DNA of 64,000 nucleotides from Druceiella hillmani (lineage: Eukaryota; Arthropoda; Insecta; Lepidoptera; Hepialidae), in assembly GCA_039881145.1 (NCBI GenBank), contig JAYKKI010000006.1:21388501-21452500 (forward strand), read 5' to 3'. Shown piece by piece: positions 25,195-38,314 of this stretch (position 1 is the first letter of the stretch; each line of letters opens with the position of its first letter). Both the position numbers and the translations under genes were made by a program. The notes under the pieces are model-generated. The model saw only the letters and a list, made by a program, of their open reading frames with translations, did not search any database and was not told where the DNA came from.

Positions 25195-26270
25195 GTTTGG
25201 AACGCTATACATACTTTTAATTAATCCTAATTTCTCCCGATTAAATTAAAATCGCAGCACGGCCTTTTGAAAGATAACTTTGTAACTATGTGTATAAGGC
25301 ATTTATAAATTGATCTATCTAAAGGTAGGACCTAGAGCAATGTTGCAATGAAGAACATATAAATGTAAGCGTTCGAATATTATATACAACACAAAAGTGG
25401 AGAACTATGTAAACGTTTTCATTGGATTTTCTCCAAAACAAAAACTTTTGTAACTTTTCACTTGTTATCTAAATAATGAAAAATCTAATCATTAGGCTAC
25501 TAGCCTAATAGTTCGATTTGTACCCACATTGACAGTCTGTATTTTTATTTAAGGTATATTTTACTCTACCTATAAATGCGATTATATATTATGCTCCACC
25601 ATATATATGATTGTACTCTTATTTAAGATATATTATACTCAGAAGTCATCATATTTTATTTGTTATCTTTCATGTATCACGTAGCGCCGTCAGCAATAAA
25701 GTAGTGTTACATAATTGCCCATATTTTTTGAAACAGCTGGTTTAAGTAAACCAAAATTATTTTTGTTAAAAGTTCTAATGAACGGTGTAGAATTTTACAA
25801 AATTTTTAAACCCGAATTGGAAAAACTATAAGGTCCGGAACCAATTGCACATCAATTAGAGGTATGTTTATTATTTAATAAACAGCGTTTAAAGGTAAAT
25901 AAGCAGCTGTCAAGCACAGATAGATCACTATGATAGTTTTATACACATATAGAAATGTGACATCTAGAATCACCGCCTTGGTTTTCCTACAACCTTTGCT
26001 TAGGCTTCTGAAAACCATATCGATTTCATAATTTTGGATTAAGTAGTTTCAAAAATAAGAAATATGAACATATGTTTATTGGTACATTTTTTCTCTCATT
26101 TTTCAGTACATCTTTGAAGACATACTACTTAACATTGGGGAAAAATATATGGAGAAATTTGTTTTCTTGAGTAATTAATAAGCCTCCGTCAAAGGTTCAG
26201 AAAAAATATAATTTCATATAAATACGAATTGATGTGTTTTACTGCTACGCAATACAATATCATCGGCTGT
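25195..26270. other. A+T-rich non-coding DNA with a short duplication
   Basis: No gene. TTATTTAAGGTATATTTTACTC (about 25547) recurs as TTATTTAAGATATATTATACTC (about 25619), an old 72-bp-spaced duplication. Confidence 0.45.
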
Positions 26271-26345
26271 AACAGATTGACGAACATATACGTGAGTGAT
26301 CCCATAAGAGCTTCGTTTTTCCTATTGAAGTGCGGAATTCTAAAA
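26271..26345 (+). mobile_element. decayed retroposon tail fragment
   Basis: AACAGATTGACGAACATA...GTGATCCCATAAGAGCTTCGTTTTTCCTATTGAAGTGCGGAATTCTA aligns by eye with the widespread insect repeat ending 'cagacggacgaacata...gtgatcctataagggttccgtttttcctattgaggtacggaaccctaaaaa'. The identification is from memory of the repeat type. Confidence 0.45.
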
Positions 26346-26740
26346 ATGTTGTAATGTAAATTTTATTCAAATATCTGTTGATATATTCTAACATTACCTT
26401 AAACAAATAGGCAAATGTTCCTTTTGTACAATATATGTGTACGTTAACCTCAAAAAATGTCATTTATGTCCGTACTGAAAGACGGGCTATGACATTTCTA
26501 TGTCAGATAAAAAAATCTGCTGTGAAATTTTAATTGAAAGAGTTTTAAGTATTTTTGAAGTTAATTATCATATAATCAGTTTATTTTCGTAATTTTATTT
26601 AATCTCTTAATTGTTTTCCTCTAAAACAGCCGAATGAATATTTTTGATTGTTGGATATCGAAATATGAGCAGGTTAATATTTTTATTTCTAAACCAAATT
26701 TAAAGTTTCTACGTAAAGCAATTTATAAAAAAGAAAACGG

Positions 26741-26811
26741 TTGTGACAGACAAACACAGAGTTACTGTGTGATTTTATGTTTCCTTTTAAGGTACAGAAC
26801 CGTATAAAAAG
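26741..26811 (+). mobile_element. second decayed tail of the same repeat type
   Basis: GTGACAGACAAACACAGAGTTACTGTGTGATTTTATGTTTCCTTTTAAGGTACAGAACCGTATAAAAA resembles the same terminal region as 26271-26345. A third short trace (GTGACAGACGTGCAGATA) lies at about 26948-26982. Confidence 0.4.
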
Positions 26812-27656
26812 GTGGGAGCATAAATAATATGCGGGGAGTTATATTAACATGGTTTTCAATGTTTTATTTTATAGTTGAGACCAAAATTTTCAATATATAC
26901 TTACATAATCTCTGTACATTCGTCTAAATCTATAAAAACTTCAAAGTTGTGACAGACGTGCAGATACAATGGAGTTATAAACGTACTTGGTTTCATTCTG
27001 AGACCCTACAGTTATAATTAAGCCTATTGCCCGAACTGCAGCCGGTTGGGCATATGTAACTGATAAGAATGAATCGGGTTCCTACTCCAAACATTCAGCT
27101 GCTATTGGCCAATGAAATTAAGTTATATTTTCCTTACTTTTAAATTTTTATATTAATTTATTTACTCAGTGGCTAACTGAAAACACGAATGACTGAATTC
27201 ACCAGAGGTTGCCAATATCAGAAAAACATACCTTTCTTCGAGTCAAAAAAAACAATAGAAGGTAAGAAAGGAGGGAACGAAATATTTTATTAAGTTACTC
27301 TGGTGTATACGTAATAATAAATGTCGGAGCATTGAAAGACAAAAGAAACGCCATAAAGTTATTTTTTACTCTATTAAAACGCTTATTAAAGGTATTTTTT
27401 CAAGTTGATTCGTATGAACGGCAACGTTAATTTAACAGCAAACACAAGCTAATTGCCTTTCTTTTTTTAATAAAGAAATCGTCTTTCCTTTGTTTTTTAT
27501 CCCTTTTAATCATATTATCAATTTTATCTATTCTTTTCATTTCAACAGAAATGACCTTATCGTGCACCGTATGCACATATTGTATAAGGAAAAAAGAGAG
27601 AAGTAAGATAAAAACAGAAGTCAGAAGTATTACTGTAAAACTGGTACCTAATAATC

Positions 27657-27699
27657 ATTATGAACAAACGCTCACTCCTAGTGAGCATTGGTTCATAAT
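27657..27699. repeat. inverted repeat, 20-bp arms, 3-nt loop
   Basis: ATTATGAACAAACGCTCACT (27657-27676) pairs with its complement at 27680-27699, with two mismatches and loop CCT. It is followed by a GC-rich stretch (CGCCGCGGTTTCCGCGCGG, about 27707-27725), so the surroundings may be a complex or conserved element rather than bulk DNA. Confidence 0.8.
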
Positions 27700-27729
27700 T
27701 AATTTTCGCCGCGGTTTCCGCGCGGTATT

Positions 27730-28529
27730 TTTATTTATAGGGCGAAATTTCTCTTCAATAATATAGTTTTCATTTCAACGTTATCCTTAATTGAATTAAA
27801 AATAAAGGTAAGTGATTAGAAAGCTCTTACCCAAAATCACTAAGGAAAGAGCAGAGAAATGGAAGAATGAAATTTCTTCTCTCTAATAAAACCTCCTCTC
27901 CGTAGAAATGAATATTTAACTGATTGATGATGAATATTTAATATTTAATGACCGGTCGGGTTTTAATTATATTGACAAATTAAACACATTTCAAAACTGC
28001 CCAAAAGAGGAAAAATCAAAATACTGTATATTTTAAAATCAGTTAATAATTTAATTTTTCTTTTACATTGCTTTATTATTATTTAAATAAGTTCTTCAAA
28101 TAGATCAATCACTAATATTTCTATCTTCTCATTAAGCATATTTTAATATTGTTTTGCATATAACGAGTCAATATGGTTTTGATAGCAGTCATTTTAATCA
28201 CTTTAATTTAAAATAGCTACAAAATTTCTTTGGTAATTGCTCTAATTTGGGTTGCACAGCTATTATTCACAAAGCCTGTTACTTAAATACTCAATCAGAA
28301 AAATGGCAAATCTTTCCATATAGAAATTATGTGACATCGTAAAAAAATTAAATTGTTATATAACATTATTTTTAGCATACACATTAAAACGAGAAACCAG
28401 CATATTTGTTGTCATCATTTTTAATATTCTATATTATATATTCACTGTGAGTTAACGTCAGGAATGCCAAGTTCATAAAAATACAAATCCCACACTTAAG
28501 GAACAAGAGAGGCCGCTGAGGGTTGCATT
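27730..28529. other. A+T-rich non-coding DNA
   Basis: No gene or notable repeat seen. Confidence 0.55.
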
Positions 28530-28700
28530 CACGGTGTTAAATGATTCTTAAAAACGCATTTAGACTCCATTCGCCGAAAGTTCCATTTACACATTGTGAA
28601 AGCTTTGGATTAGAGCTTGGCGGTTTCCAAACTTTCACAGGCCGTGAACCAGTCGGGTCATATGGACATTAGCTTTTATGTTGCAAAGCTCCAGGGAATT
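28530..28700. promoter_or_regulatory. complex-sequence island, possible regulatory element
   Basis: Balanced composition with CATTTACACATTGTGAAAGC, CTTGGCGGTTTCC and GGCCGTGAACCAGTCGGGTCATATGG. No open frame of note. Candidate conserved element only by contrast with its flanks. Confidence 0.25.
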
Positions 28701-28884
28701 ATTATTGATATATGATGATAAAGTAGCTTTCGTCCGCATGAATAGAAATTTTATTGATTCTATGTCTAAAATACGAGTATTGGCAAGTTTCGTATCTCAT
28801 AAGGGTCGATGAATATATTTGCCACTACAATTTCATCTTGTCGAAATAAGGTAAAAGTATATACTAAATTACATATATATTATC

Positions 28885-28926
28885 TACGGAGCTCGTCTAA
28901 ACTTTTTAGTTTAGACGAGCTCCGTA
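28885..28926. repeat. perfect inverted repeat, 19-bp arms, 4-nt loop
   Basis: TACGGAGCTCGTCTAAACT (28885-28903) and its exact complement (28908-28926) flank TTTT. Half of each arm is G or C, so chance is excluded. A run of T in the loop and the sharp edges are like those at 3108-3171. In a bacterium it would suggest a terminator, but this window is eukaryotic. Confidence 0.9.
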
Positions 28927-30894
28927 CATATTTTTCCGTAAATAGTATATAAGGGTATAGTACATATTATTGATAAATAAAACAGGATATGAAATTTACT
29001 AAACAACGAACAACAATTTTGGATGCCACAACAAACTTTCAGACATCTTTTACTAAAAATGAAAGCGTGAGTTACTCAGATTTAAGATATTAGCTTGGCT
29101 AAGGCTTTAATCCAGACTTGTTTTATGGAATACCCGAATACAGTATTTTAAGTCTCTTTCTAATTTTTTCAATTACATTTCTCTTATAGTGTGACTGCAA
29201 AAAACTATTTAGTCATTTGGTACAAGGGTTAACAGGACATCTTAAATGGGATTACTTTTCAAGATCAAATTCCTCATTCATAAACTTTCCATATACAATT
29301 CTTATCACCTCCTAAAACGACGCCTCGTAATGTCTTTCTGCTGTCTTTAACCGAACCCATTTTAGCCTATATTTTATAACAAAATAATTTGGGATTTTCG
29401 AGAACTTTTATAGAAAAGTTCCGTTTTCAAGACGAAAAATTTATTTACAATACAAATTTTTGTCCGAATGTGGTGATAATGGAAAAAAAATTTTCCACTT
29501 TTCAAAGTTTATCATAAGCGAATTATACTTTTTGATCGTTTGTCTATAATGAAGTTCCTATTGAAAATTAGATTTTTTGTTTATATTTTACCAGGTTTTT
29601 TCCTGAACTCTACTTGTATTTACTTATTATGATATACGCCTTTATTTCTCAAGGTTTTTTTCAAATGAGCGTAAATACTCAAGATTTTTTAGAACATGGG
29701 TGCAATACAAAACTATTGAAATTCGTTCCATGGAATTCTAGTTATAAAGGAATAAACAACAGGACATAAAGGTATTACTTTTCATAGAGTACAATGGTTT
29801 TTTAAATTACCCGCTTTTCGTGTGTAAAATTTTGTGCTAGGTTATACCATCCTAGATTTAAGACGTCTGTTTCTGCCAAAAAAATGAAAGGATGTCTTTC
29901 TATGGGGATCTCTACCGATATAAGTAAATCTAGTTTTATTTTACAGTATACGATTTAGAATTCATGTTGCAATACTATACCACAAATTAGATATTTATAG
30001 ACTTATCATTCCATTTAGTAATTAGATATTTAGAGAATTCTCTTAAAATGTGGTAAACACATACAATGTTAAGCTTCAGGAACAGCTTCTCTGCGATATG
30101 AATAGCGTATAAGCTTACTTTTACTGTCGATAATTTGAAAAAGAAACAGAAAACACACTATCGTATAAAGAGCAAAATAGACACTAACTTTATGAATTAA
30201 GAAATATGGACAGGATATCTTAAATTTAGGTGTTTAATTGATATTTACAAATGATGTCCTTCTTATAACATAAGACTTAACTACATAAGAAAATATTTTG
30301 CAAGTCATAATTCTGCAAATTTTCTGCAGGATGAATATAATCATATTTATTTTTTAAGTATTATATAAACATTTGTTAAAAAGTTAAATAAAACACTTTA
30401 ATTTTTAAGGACAAGTTGCATAATTATAAATATTACTTTAAGTACAATAATAAAAAAATTATGTAAGTATACTCTAATAATGATAGCTCATAATTTATTA
30501 ATTATGGAGAGTAACTTAAACATTTATATTCAATATATATGAATATTTTATTTACAAAAATGGTATATTTAAGGTTTTTATACAGAAAACAATAATGTCA
30601 AAACTTTATCATACAAGATTATATCCTTTTTTACCACAATTCAATGAGGCTTTTTATAAAATTGTATTGACTCATAGCGTTAAAAAAGTGTTATAAGTCT
30701 GCGACGGGTATAAATTCCCTCTGAATGCTTTACCCATAAAAAGTATCAAAAAGGAAACGAAAAAGCTTCGTCGCTTAAACAGAATTTAAGACCAAAAAAA
30801 AATCAAAAATTCTATTACTTAACTATGTACACCTACTCCCACCTCTATTTTATCGCTGAATAAAGTCCTATCTAATGTGTTGATATTTTCATCT
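28927..30894. other. A+T-rich non-coding DNA with inverted repeat-family trace
   Basis: No gene. CTTTCCATATACAATTCTTATCACCTCCTAAA at about 29285-29316 is an inverted fragment of the repeat type at 19890-20230. Confidence 0.45.
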
Positions 30895-31035
30895 TTGCCA
30901 GCATCCGGCTATGTGGACGTTTGTAACAACCATGAGCATCCGCCGCGAATTATTAAATTCTTATTACCAGGGCGGCTGTATTAAAGATGAAGATTAATTA
31001 TATCCCCAAGCAGAAGGGAGGCAACGTCAAATGGA
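30895..31035. promoter_or_regulatory. complex-sequence island, possible regulatory element
   Basis: CAGCATCCGGCTATGTGGACG, CATCCGCCGCGAATTATTAAATTC and ACCAGGGCGGCTG stand out from A+T-rich flanks. No reading frame. Candidate conserved element. Confidence 0.25.
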
Positions 31036-31699
31036 GATAAAAGGATGAAAAATCCTCATAATAAATGTATTTTAGTTTGTTTTTCTTTTATATGTAGTAT
31101 CTTTATAATATTTCCATATAAATATTTTAATGCGTTTACATAAAATGTAAATTCGCAATAGCATAATTATATTAACGCGATATCGTAACCGTTTTCAAGC
31201 AGAAGTTTGCTCCAAGAGACTTTCCAAGTCCTGAGAAATTGTTTATAAGTGTTTCGGTTAAAGTACATAGGGTGACCTCTATGTGGTATATCCTGAACAT
31301 GTTACTATACAAGAACTTAAGAGGATATATATCTAGTTATAAAATTGTAAATAATTGTTAAACCTAATATTTTGTAATGAACGAATGAACCCTCAATATT
31401 ATTTTAAAAGACATTCAAAGATGTCCTACGCGGTATAAGAAAAAAAAAATTTTCTCTACCATTTTATATATTTGGCGAAATAAACTATTCATTGTTATTT
31501 TTGATACATATTCTCGTTGGGATCTCCATAAAAATCTATGTGCAAAATTGCACATACATAGGATTAAAATTATAATAACCATGAGACTGTGATGGATTTT
31601 TAAACGGTGATGTGATTTTAGTTTCACTACTGAATCCTTAACGTTTTTTTTAGGAACATATTCACAACTAGAAAAACCTCTTGGAAATCACCACAAATT

Positions 31700-31865
31700 A
31701 TATCTTGCCACGAGCGGTCTCTATTTCACTGCCTCTCCCCCACGTGCCGATCTGCCGATAATAATGTATCTGCCAAAGCATCTGCCTTTGAATTTGGCAC
31801 CTCGAGTTGAGTCATTAATAATTAGAGTGATAAGTGAGTCGGTAGTTAACAAGAGTTAAGTGTGA
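31700..31865. promoter_or_regulatory. complex-sequence island, possible regulatory element
   Basis: Mixed-composition block with an E-box CACGTG (about 31741), a repeated ATCTGCC (three times between 31750 and 31790), TTGGCACCTCGAGTTGAGTCATTAATAATTAG and a run of GAGTTAAGTGTGAGTTAAGT. No coding frame seen. Confidence 0.25.
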
Positions 31866-33286
31866 GTTAAGTCTGAAGTAGTTAGGGGAGACGGACTGAT
31901 ATTGATTGATAAGGTTCTTAGTTTGTTCATCAAGATATCGTGTAGACGTAACTTTATATCCGAATAAGCTACTCGAATGACGTATCCCTTTAATAAACTC
32001 TAAATTAAAAGTAGATTATGTTTTGAATTGTTCAGTAGTCGTTGATGATAGTTAGAGGTTAATTTTGTTTGAATGCAAATATTTGATTGCATCGTTTACA
32101 ATTTGGCAACCTCCCCATTGTTTTTTTAACAAAGAATACAAATAACATTAAAACAAATCTTTAGCACATTCATCATTGTCATGTTACTTTAGTCACTATA
32201 TAAAAGATTAAAATAAAATATTTTGATCGTCGTATTTTTTTTAAACGTTACCTTTTTTTGTAGTCATATAACATTTATAAGTGAAATATCGTAACTGACT
32301 TCAGGTTATATAAGTAAACAATGGCATACTTAATACTGACAATCCCTTGTATCGTCTTTAAAGTGAGAAGTGCGTTCCATTTGTTTCTTTATTTTTATCA
32401 TACGATATTTCATCGACATATTGCTATAAATATATCTTGGGTATTGCCAATAAAAACCTTTCATAAAGCAAATACTCTTTACATTCTTGGTAGGAAAAAT
32501 TGCTAGATACTATTTCCCAATCAGTACTAATCACTATTTTTAGGTATTCCAAAATTAAATTTTGGAGTACAACACTTTATGGCCATTGCATCTTTTCTGT
32601 TTCATAACAAATATCTAGAAGGGTGCATTAATTTTGTTTGTTAATTTAACAATATTAAACCGAACATGTAAGGACTGTGTATACCTTTTATGTGCTTCTT
32701 ATATTTATAAGTTATGTTTGACGAAAAACGCTCAGCGTTATGAAAACCTTTTCATGTGAAGTTTATTTTCATTTACCTCTATTATTACCGTTATTTATCT
32801 ATTATCACCAGAATCAAAAGAACTAGTAAAGGCGTGGGGTGAATAAATATCAGAAGTTAAACGGTAATAACATTTCTTCCTTTAAACAACGTATGAAAGT
32901 CAAATATACATCCTTGAAATAAAATGAAGTCTCTTCAAATTATTCTGAGGAGTGGAGGGCAGAAAATTTAATTTCGTATCGAGATTTCATATTTGTTATC
33001 AGCGGTTTGCTTCCACCATTTTGTCTCTATCAGCCTTCTACCACATAGACAATCTCTAATCGAAGCGTCAAAATACTATTTTTACCTTAATTCTTGACAA
33101 TGGTATTTTATATATTATCTTTATATACTTCACATTTTTTTCAAGTATACACAGCGTTCTTATTTTTTTAATATAGAAGAGAATATATGTTGAAATTGTT
33201 AATTTTTATTTCGCATATTTAATATGATTCCAATTAAACACAATTTGGCTGAACAGTTTTGTTAAGAGACTGAAATATAATTTGTT

Positions 33287-33288
<2 letters not shown>
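31866..33288. other. A+T-rich non-coding DNA with small palindrome
   Basis: No gene. A near-perfect 27-bp palindrome GTATTCCAAAATT-A-AATTTTGGAGTAC lies at 32544-32570 (13-bp arms, one T-G pair). Confidence 0.5.

Positions 33289-33332
<44 letters not shown>
33289..33332. repeat. (TA)n microsatellite
   Basis: Uninterrupted TA run of about 44 bp. Confidence 0.95.
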
Positions 33333-33335
<3 letters not shown>

Positions 33336-33673
33336 GTTTAAAAATACAGTTTAGTAAAAACCATAAGATAAAATTCAACAACTCAGTCAATAATTTATAA
33401 ACATATAGAAATTATCGTGTTAAATTAGATTGCTATCTTTAACACACTACATCGTCAACATTCAATATTTTCTTATAAAATTTATTTTGTCTTCCCCAAA
33501 AGTCTGATTTATATTGACCAATAAAATATTAAAAATAAGAATATACAATGTGAAACGAATTTTCTAATAGTACTTTAATTAAAATTTTGACAGTAATTTT
33601 GGATTAATGAACAATCTCCTCAATTGCCTTTCTTTTTATTAAGTTGATGGAATCAGCACGTTTTTTACAAAGT

Positions 33674-34000
33674 TTATTTGATTTCCTTTAATATATCATC
33701 TTGAACTCCGCTTGGAAACATCATTTCAAGTACACTTTCTTTATCATCGCCTTTCTATAGATCAGGAGACAACAAAAGATTCTGGGCCTTATACTGCTCT
33801 GGGCTCAAAAGATCCTTATATTTGTTGTATATTCTAAGACCTTGCGCTAAAAAATTTCTATATCTCGATCAAGAATACAAGGAATTATGAACTTTATTGA
33901 AGTTATGAAATAACAAAATATGATATCGATTACTGTTTCTTTCAAGTTTTTTTTTATTCAGGATATGATCGTATTTTCTAAGGCCAAAAATAAAAGGAGC
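33674..34000 (-). pseudogene. decayed coding remnant, unidentified
   Basis: One minus-strand frame reads 109 codons from 34000 to a TAA at 33676-33674, broken by two internal stops (after HNSLYS and after LLLSPDL). Between the stops the text is protein-like rather than A+T-biased noise: RNFLAQGLRIYNKYKDLL, SPEQYKAQNLLLSPDL, then DDKESVLEMMFPSGVQDD. It mixes charged residues, proline and glutamine, unlike the random frames of this window. The family is not recognised. It could be a fragment of a transposon ORF, a processed pseudogene, or a host exon with misjudged borders. A second protein-like minus frame lies 1.3 kb upstream (35275-35466). Confidence 0.35.
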
Positions 34001-36390
34001 TCACATATTCCGGAATTATTCCAATATGCTTTAATTCTACCTGAGTAGATTGCGTAAATCTTGACTAGGGTTGGAAATGCAAAGAAGCTTCAAGTTAGTT
34101 ATTATTTTACGTACATTGAATTATTTTTCGAAAAACAAAAATAATTTAAAAAATGTATGTCTGCTTATCTACTTATTCATTTGTAACTTTATCATACTGA
34201 AATCGTTAATTGGATATACTGTTTGTTGGTACAAATTTATCACAAGAATTTTTGAAAAACCAGTTTTTTTCAAAGCCTTCGTTCGCACTGAAAATGGAGA
34301 AAATGGTGATATAATTGAAACATTATTCGTGAGAAGAAAATATTTATAAGTAAAAGACGATATTATCCATTTATTTAACATAGTGTTTTTTTTAATTCAT
34401 AAGAAATTGCAAATTCTTTTTTGGCACAAAAGCATCTACATACATCCGTAAATCGCAGACTGCATGTATGCATTTCACGGAAGTCAGTTCAGTAGTTGAG
34501 GCGTGCAAGCGAGATATATGAACGAAATATATTAACAAATCTTATTTTTGTGCCTGTAGTGTTAATTATAATGCTAATTCCATCAGCCAAATCTAAATAT
34601 AAAATAAAATTAATGAATTAACCAGTCTGTAAATAATTGTAATAAGCTATTTGTATCATAAGTTTTTATAATATTGATATATTAAATATTGCAAAATATT
34701 AATAATAAAATAAGATGCTCAGGGTCTGGCTTGCAAGCTGGGCATTCATTAAAAAACGTAGTTGAACTCACTATTTAAGGGTATGGTATTTACTTAAATC
34801 AAAAGTTTTTGACGCCATTTAAGAAGAGTGAACTTAAAATATATTTTTGCAATTCATCTTTTAATATATTTGAGCACTTTTAACATATCAAAAAAATATT
34901 TAAAAAACCTTAGTAGTTGAATATTTGGCATTTTAAATTACAAGAATAATTTTTTAAAGGAAAATCAACGCAATAAAAATATGGTACGAAATACTAAATC
35001 TATTAGATTTAGGTAGCAGAATGATAAATAGGCATGACAACTTGACATGTTTTAATTAAAAAAAATATTAATATTATTACTCAATTCGCATACTTTTCAT
35101 TTCATTACTTTCTCTATAAACAACTAAGAAGCTATGATGACATTATAATTATAGCTTCTTCTATGAGCTACAATCACAAATATCTAGATTACGTTTCAGG
35201 ATAAGTCTCATAGGACAGAAATTTAAGAACTTGGAAATATGCAAAATTTCCATTGCAGAATGTGGGAAAAATTACTAGCCTACTATATTTAAAAAAAATA
35301 ACGTTTCCAAAGGAAAAATCCAGTAATATATAGTAGATATAGGGGTCAACAACCAGTCAAGTGGTTCCGCATCTTTAGAAAATAAATTATTTAAAACGGG
35401 ATAAGAAAAGGCAACATCATTTTTTAACCATTCAATAGCAGATACTTTGTTAATCGCACAAGACATAAAACATTTACTATGAAAGTTTTAAATTTTCAAG
35501 TTACGTACTGAAATTGATGTATTTCAATAATTTTGTTAAAAAGTGTTTATTGTAGAGATTAGACCAGCGCTACTAAAAATTTTAATTTGCTGGCAAACCT
35601 GCCAAAATATATACTCGGAACAAAATATAAATGCACATGTATTAGATTAGGTCGTATTCGTATTCGCAAATAGTACTCTTTTGCTCTCGGGTACATCCCT
35701 ACGCTATAGAAATGTGTATATATTTTTCACTTGATGATGAATATTTGGAAAATATACTCAGTAAATATCTACGTACAATAATACACCAAATATGTGTAAT
35801 ATTCACCTGGGCTTCACCCGAACTAAAATTTCGACTTTACGCGAGCTTCCTATCGATTTCTACCAATTAAAAGTTGTTCGTAAGCACCGAGCGGTGTTTA
35901 TCCCGTAACTCATTAGTGGCGATAAGCGATGTTTAAACATATTTACCAACCTACCTTAACAATTATCATGTTTTTCTTCCAAATTAACTAACAATATGGT
36001 TTGGTTATGTTGCGATGAATAATTAAATTCTGAATTCGATTTTTTTTGTTCGGTTAGGTTAGAATGATTCAAGTCCTGATAAACTGAGGCTATTTAGTAA
36101 CTAATCTATTATTAAATAAATATAAAAAAATAAATTAAAGAAAATAGAAATATTCTTATAAGTAGAACTTCATGGTAAAAACAATTTATATGTTTTGAGT
36201 TGTAATTTATATGAAACATGTTTTTCCGTTAACCAAAATACCTTGAGAACCGAGTATTCTGGAAAACCTCAATGCAGAGCCTTTAAAGATAAAAATATAT
36301 TATGTATTATTTTAATTTATAAATTAATAAATTAAATTTTGAAATCAAAAAGACGAAAAAAAGATGACATAAGGAAAAAGGAAAAAGGAT
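34001..36390. other. A+T-rich DNA with possible coding and repeat remnants
   Basis: No gene established. The minus frame 35275-35466 (63 codons) contains VSAIEWLKNDVAFSY and SKDAEPLDWLLTP, more protein-like than average, with a TTTCAG upstream near 35510. It may belong with the remnant at 33674-34000 but no family is recognised. At 35798-35870 a minus-strand stretch (CGGGTGAAGCCCAGGTG) resembles an insect retroposon tail. A 10-bp inverted repeat AAGAAGCTAT lies at 35126-35160. Confidence 0.3.
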
Positions 36391-36656
36391 AAATTAGTAA
36401 TATAATATCAAAATTATAAAACGTTAATAAATTAGTAATATAATATCGAAATTATAAAACCTTAATAAATTAGTAATATAATATCGAAATTACAAAACCT
36501 TAATAAATTAGTAATATAATATCGAAATTATAAAACCTTAATAAATTAGTAATATAATATAGAAATTATCAAACCTTAATAAATTAGTAATATAATATCG
36601 AAATTATAAAACGTTAATAAATTAGTAATATAATATCGAAATTGTAAAACGTTCCG
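36391..36656. repeat. 38-bp minisatellite, seven copies
   Basis: AAATTAGTAATATAATAT starts at 36391, 36429, 36467, 36505, 36543, 36581 and 36619, a strict 38-bp period. The rest of the unit reads CGAAATTATAAAACSTTAAT. Copies 1, 6 and 7 have ACGTT where copies 2-5 have ACCTT, so the array grew by block amplification. The unit is about 85% A+T with a single conserved CGAAA. Confidence 0.95.
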
Positions 36657-37490
<834 letters not shown>

Positions 37491-37699
37491 GAGTGTTTTG
37501 TCTGCTTGCTCTCCATTTAACGCTCCATTTACCTGTAATCATCCAGTTGAATTTCACCAAACCTATTTTATTTATGATTGTTGGTGCTTTATTCAAGATT
37601 TTTGGATAATAAGGGAGGATGGAGGTATGTTCTATTTTGGTATATTTCTTTCAAATATCTTTTAAAAATAAAATTGTTTTTATTTCCCATTATGAGCCT

Positions 37700-38130
37700 T
37701 TTCCGATCACATGCTAGATGAAATACAAAACTAAAAAAAATTTAGTACTTTATCTCTTATATGAACATTTTTAATAACTTAACTAATGTATTCCAATGCC
37801 AAATTTCAAGTTTCTATATCATACATATGATAAAGTAAATAAAGTAAATGATTACACGTTAACTTTTTACCCACTCACAATTATTTAAGCAAAACCAACA
37901 AACCGACCACGGCTCTTTCGCTTAAGTAAGCAACTTCGTCTTGACATCAATTTTTATATTATAGATGTGAAAATCATCTTGTTTGTTTTTTTCTTCTCTG
38001 TCTGTTACTAACCACTATTTTTAATAAGTTAGCTAGTGTGTACAAATTTCAAGTTTCTTCATAGCACACTAATTTTACATATTACGGACTAAAAAATAAC
38101 AAGAGAGTAACATTATATCGGAAAAATTCA
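37700..38130. repeat. interspersed repeat remnants
   Basis: Two blocks share an order: a TTTTTAATAA(C/G)TTA(A/G)CTA(A/G)TGT run, then a CAAATTTCAAGTTTCT run (about 37769-37820 and about 38018-38060). They are diverged copies of one repeat about 245 bp apart. 'CAAATTTCAAGTTTCTA' is a familiar part of insect retroposon tails. Confidence 0.4.
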
Positions 38131-38314
38131 CCACATCTTCGACCTTTATTTTTCTTTTACTGCTCCCATGAAATTCATTCAAATAATCAATGTTCTAACG
38201 TAGAATAAAACTATATATAATTATTATATGTCCATATAACAATCTTCTGAAAACTCGTCATTATTTACAGACTGCTTATTAGTGCTGTAAATTAATTTAT
38301 TTAATATTTGACAG

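Noticed and set aside
28885..28926. Reading the hairpin as a bacterial rho-independent terminator
   Set aside because: There is no U tract after the stem and the window is eukaryotic.
36052..36066. GGTTAGGTTAG, resembling the insect telomere repeat
   Set aside because: Fewer than three units; no array.
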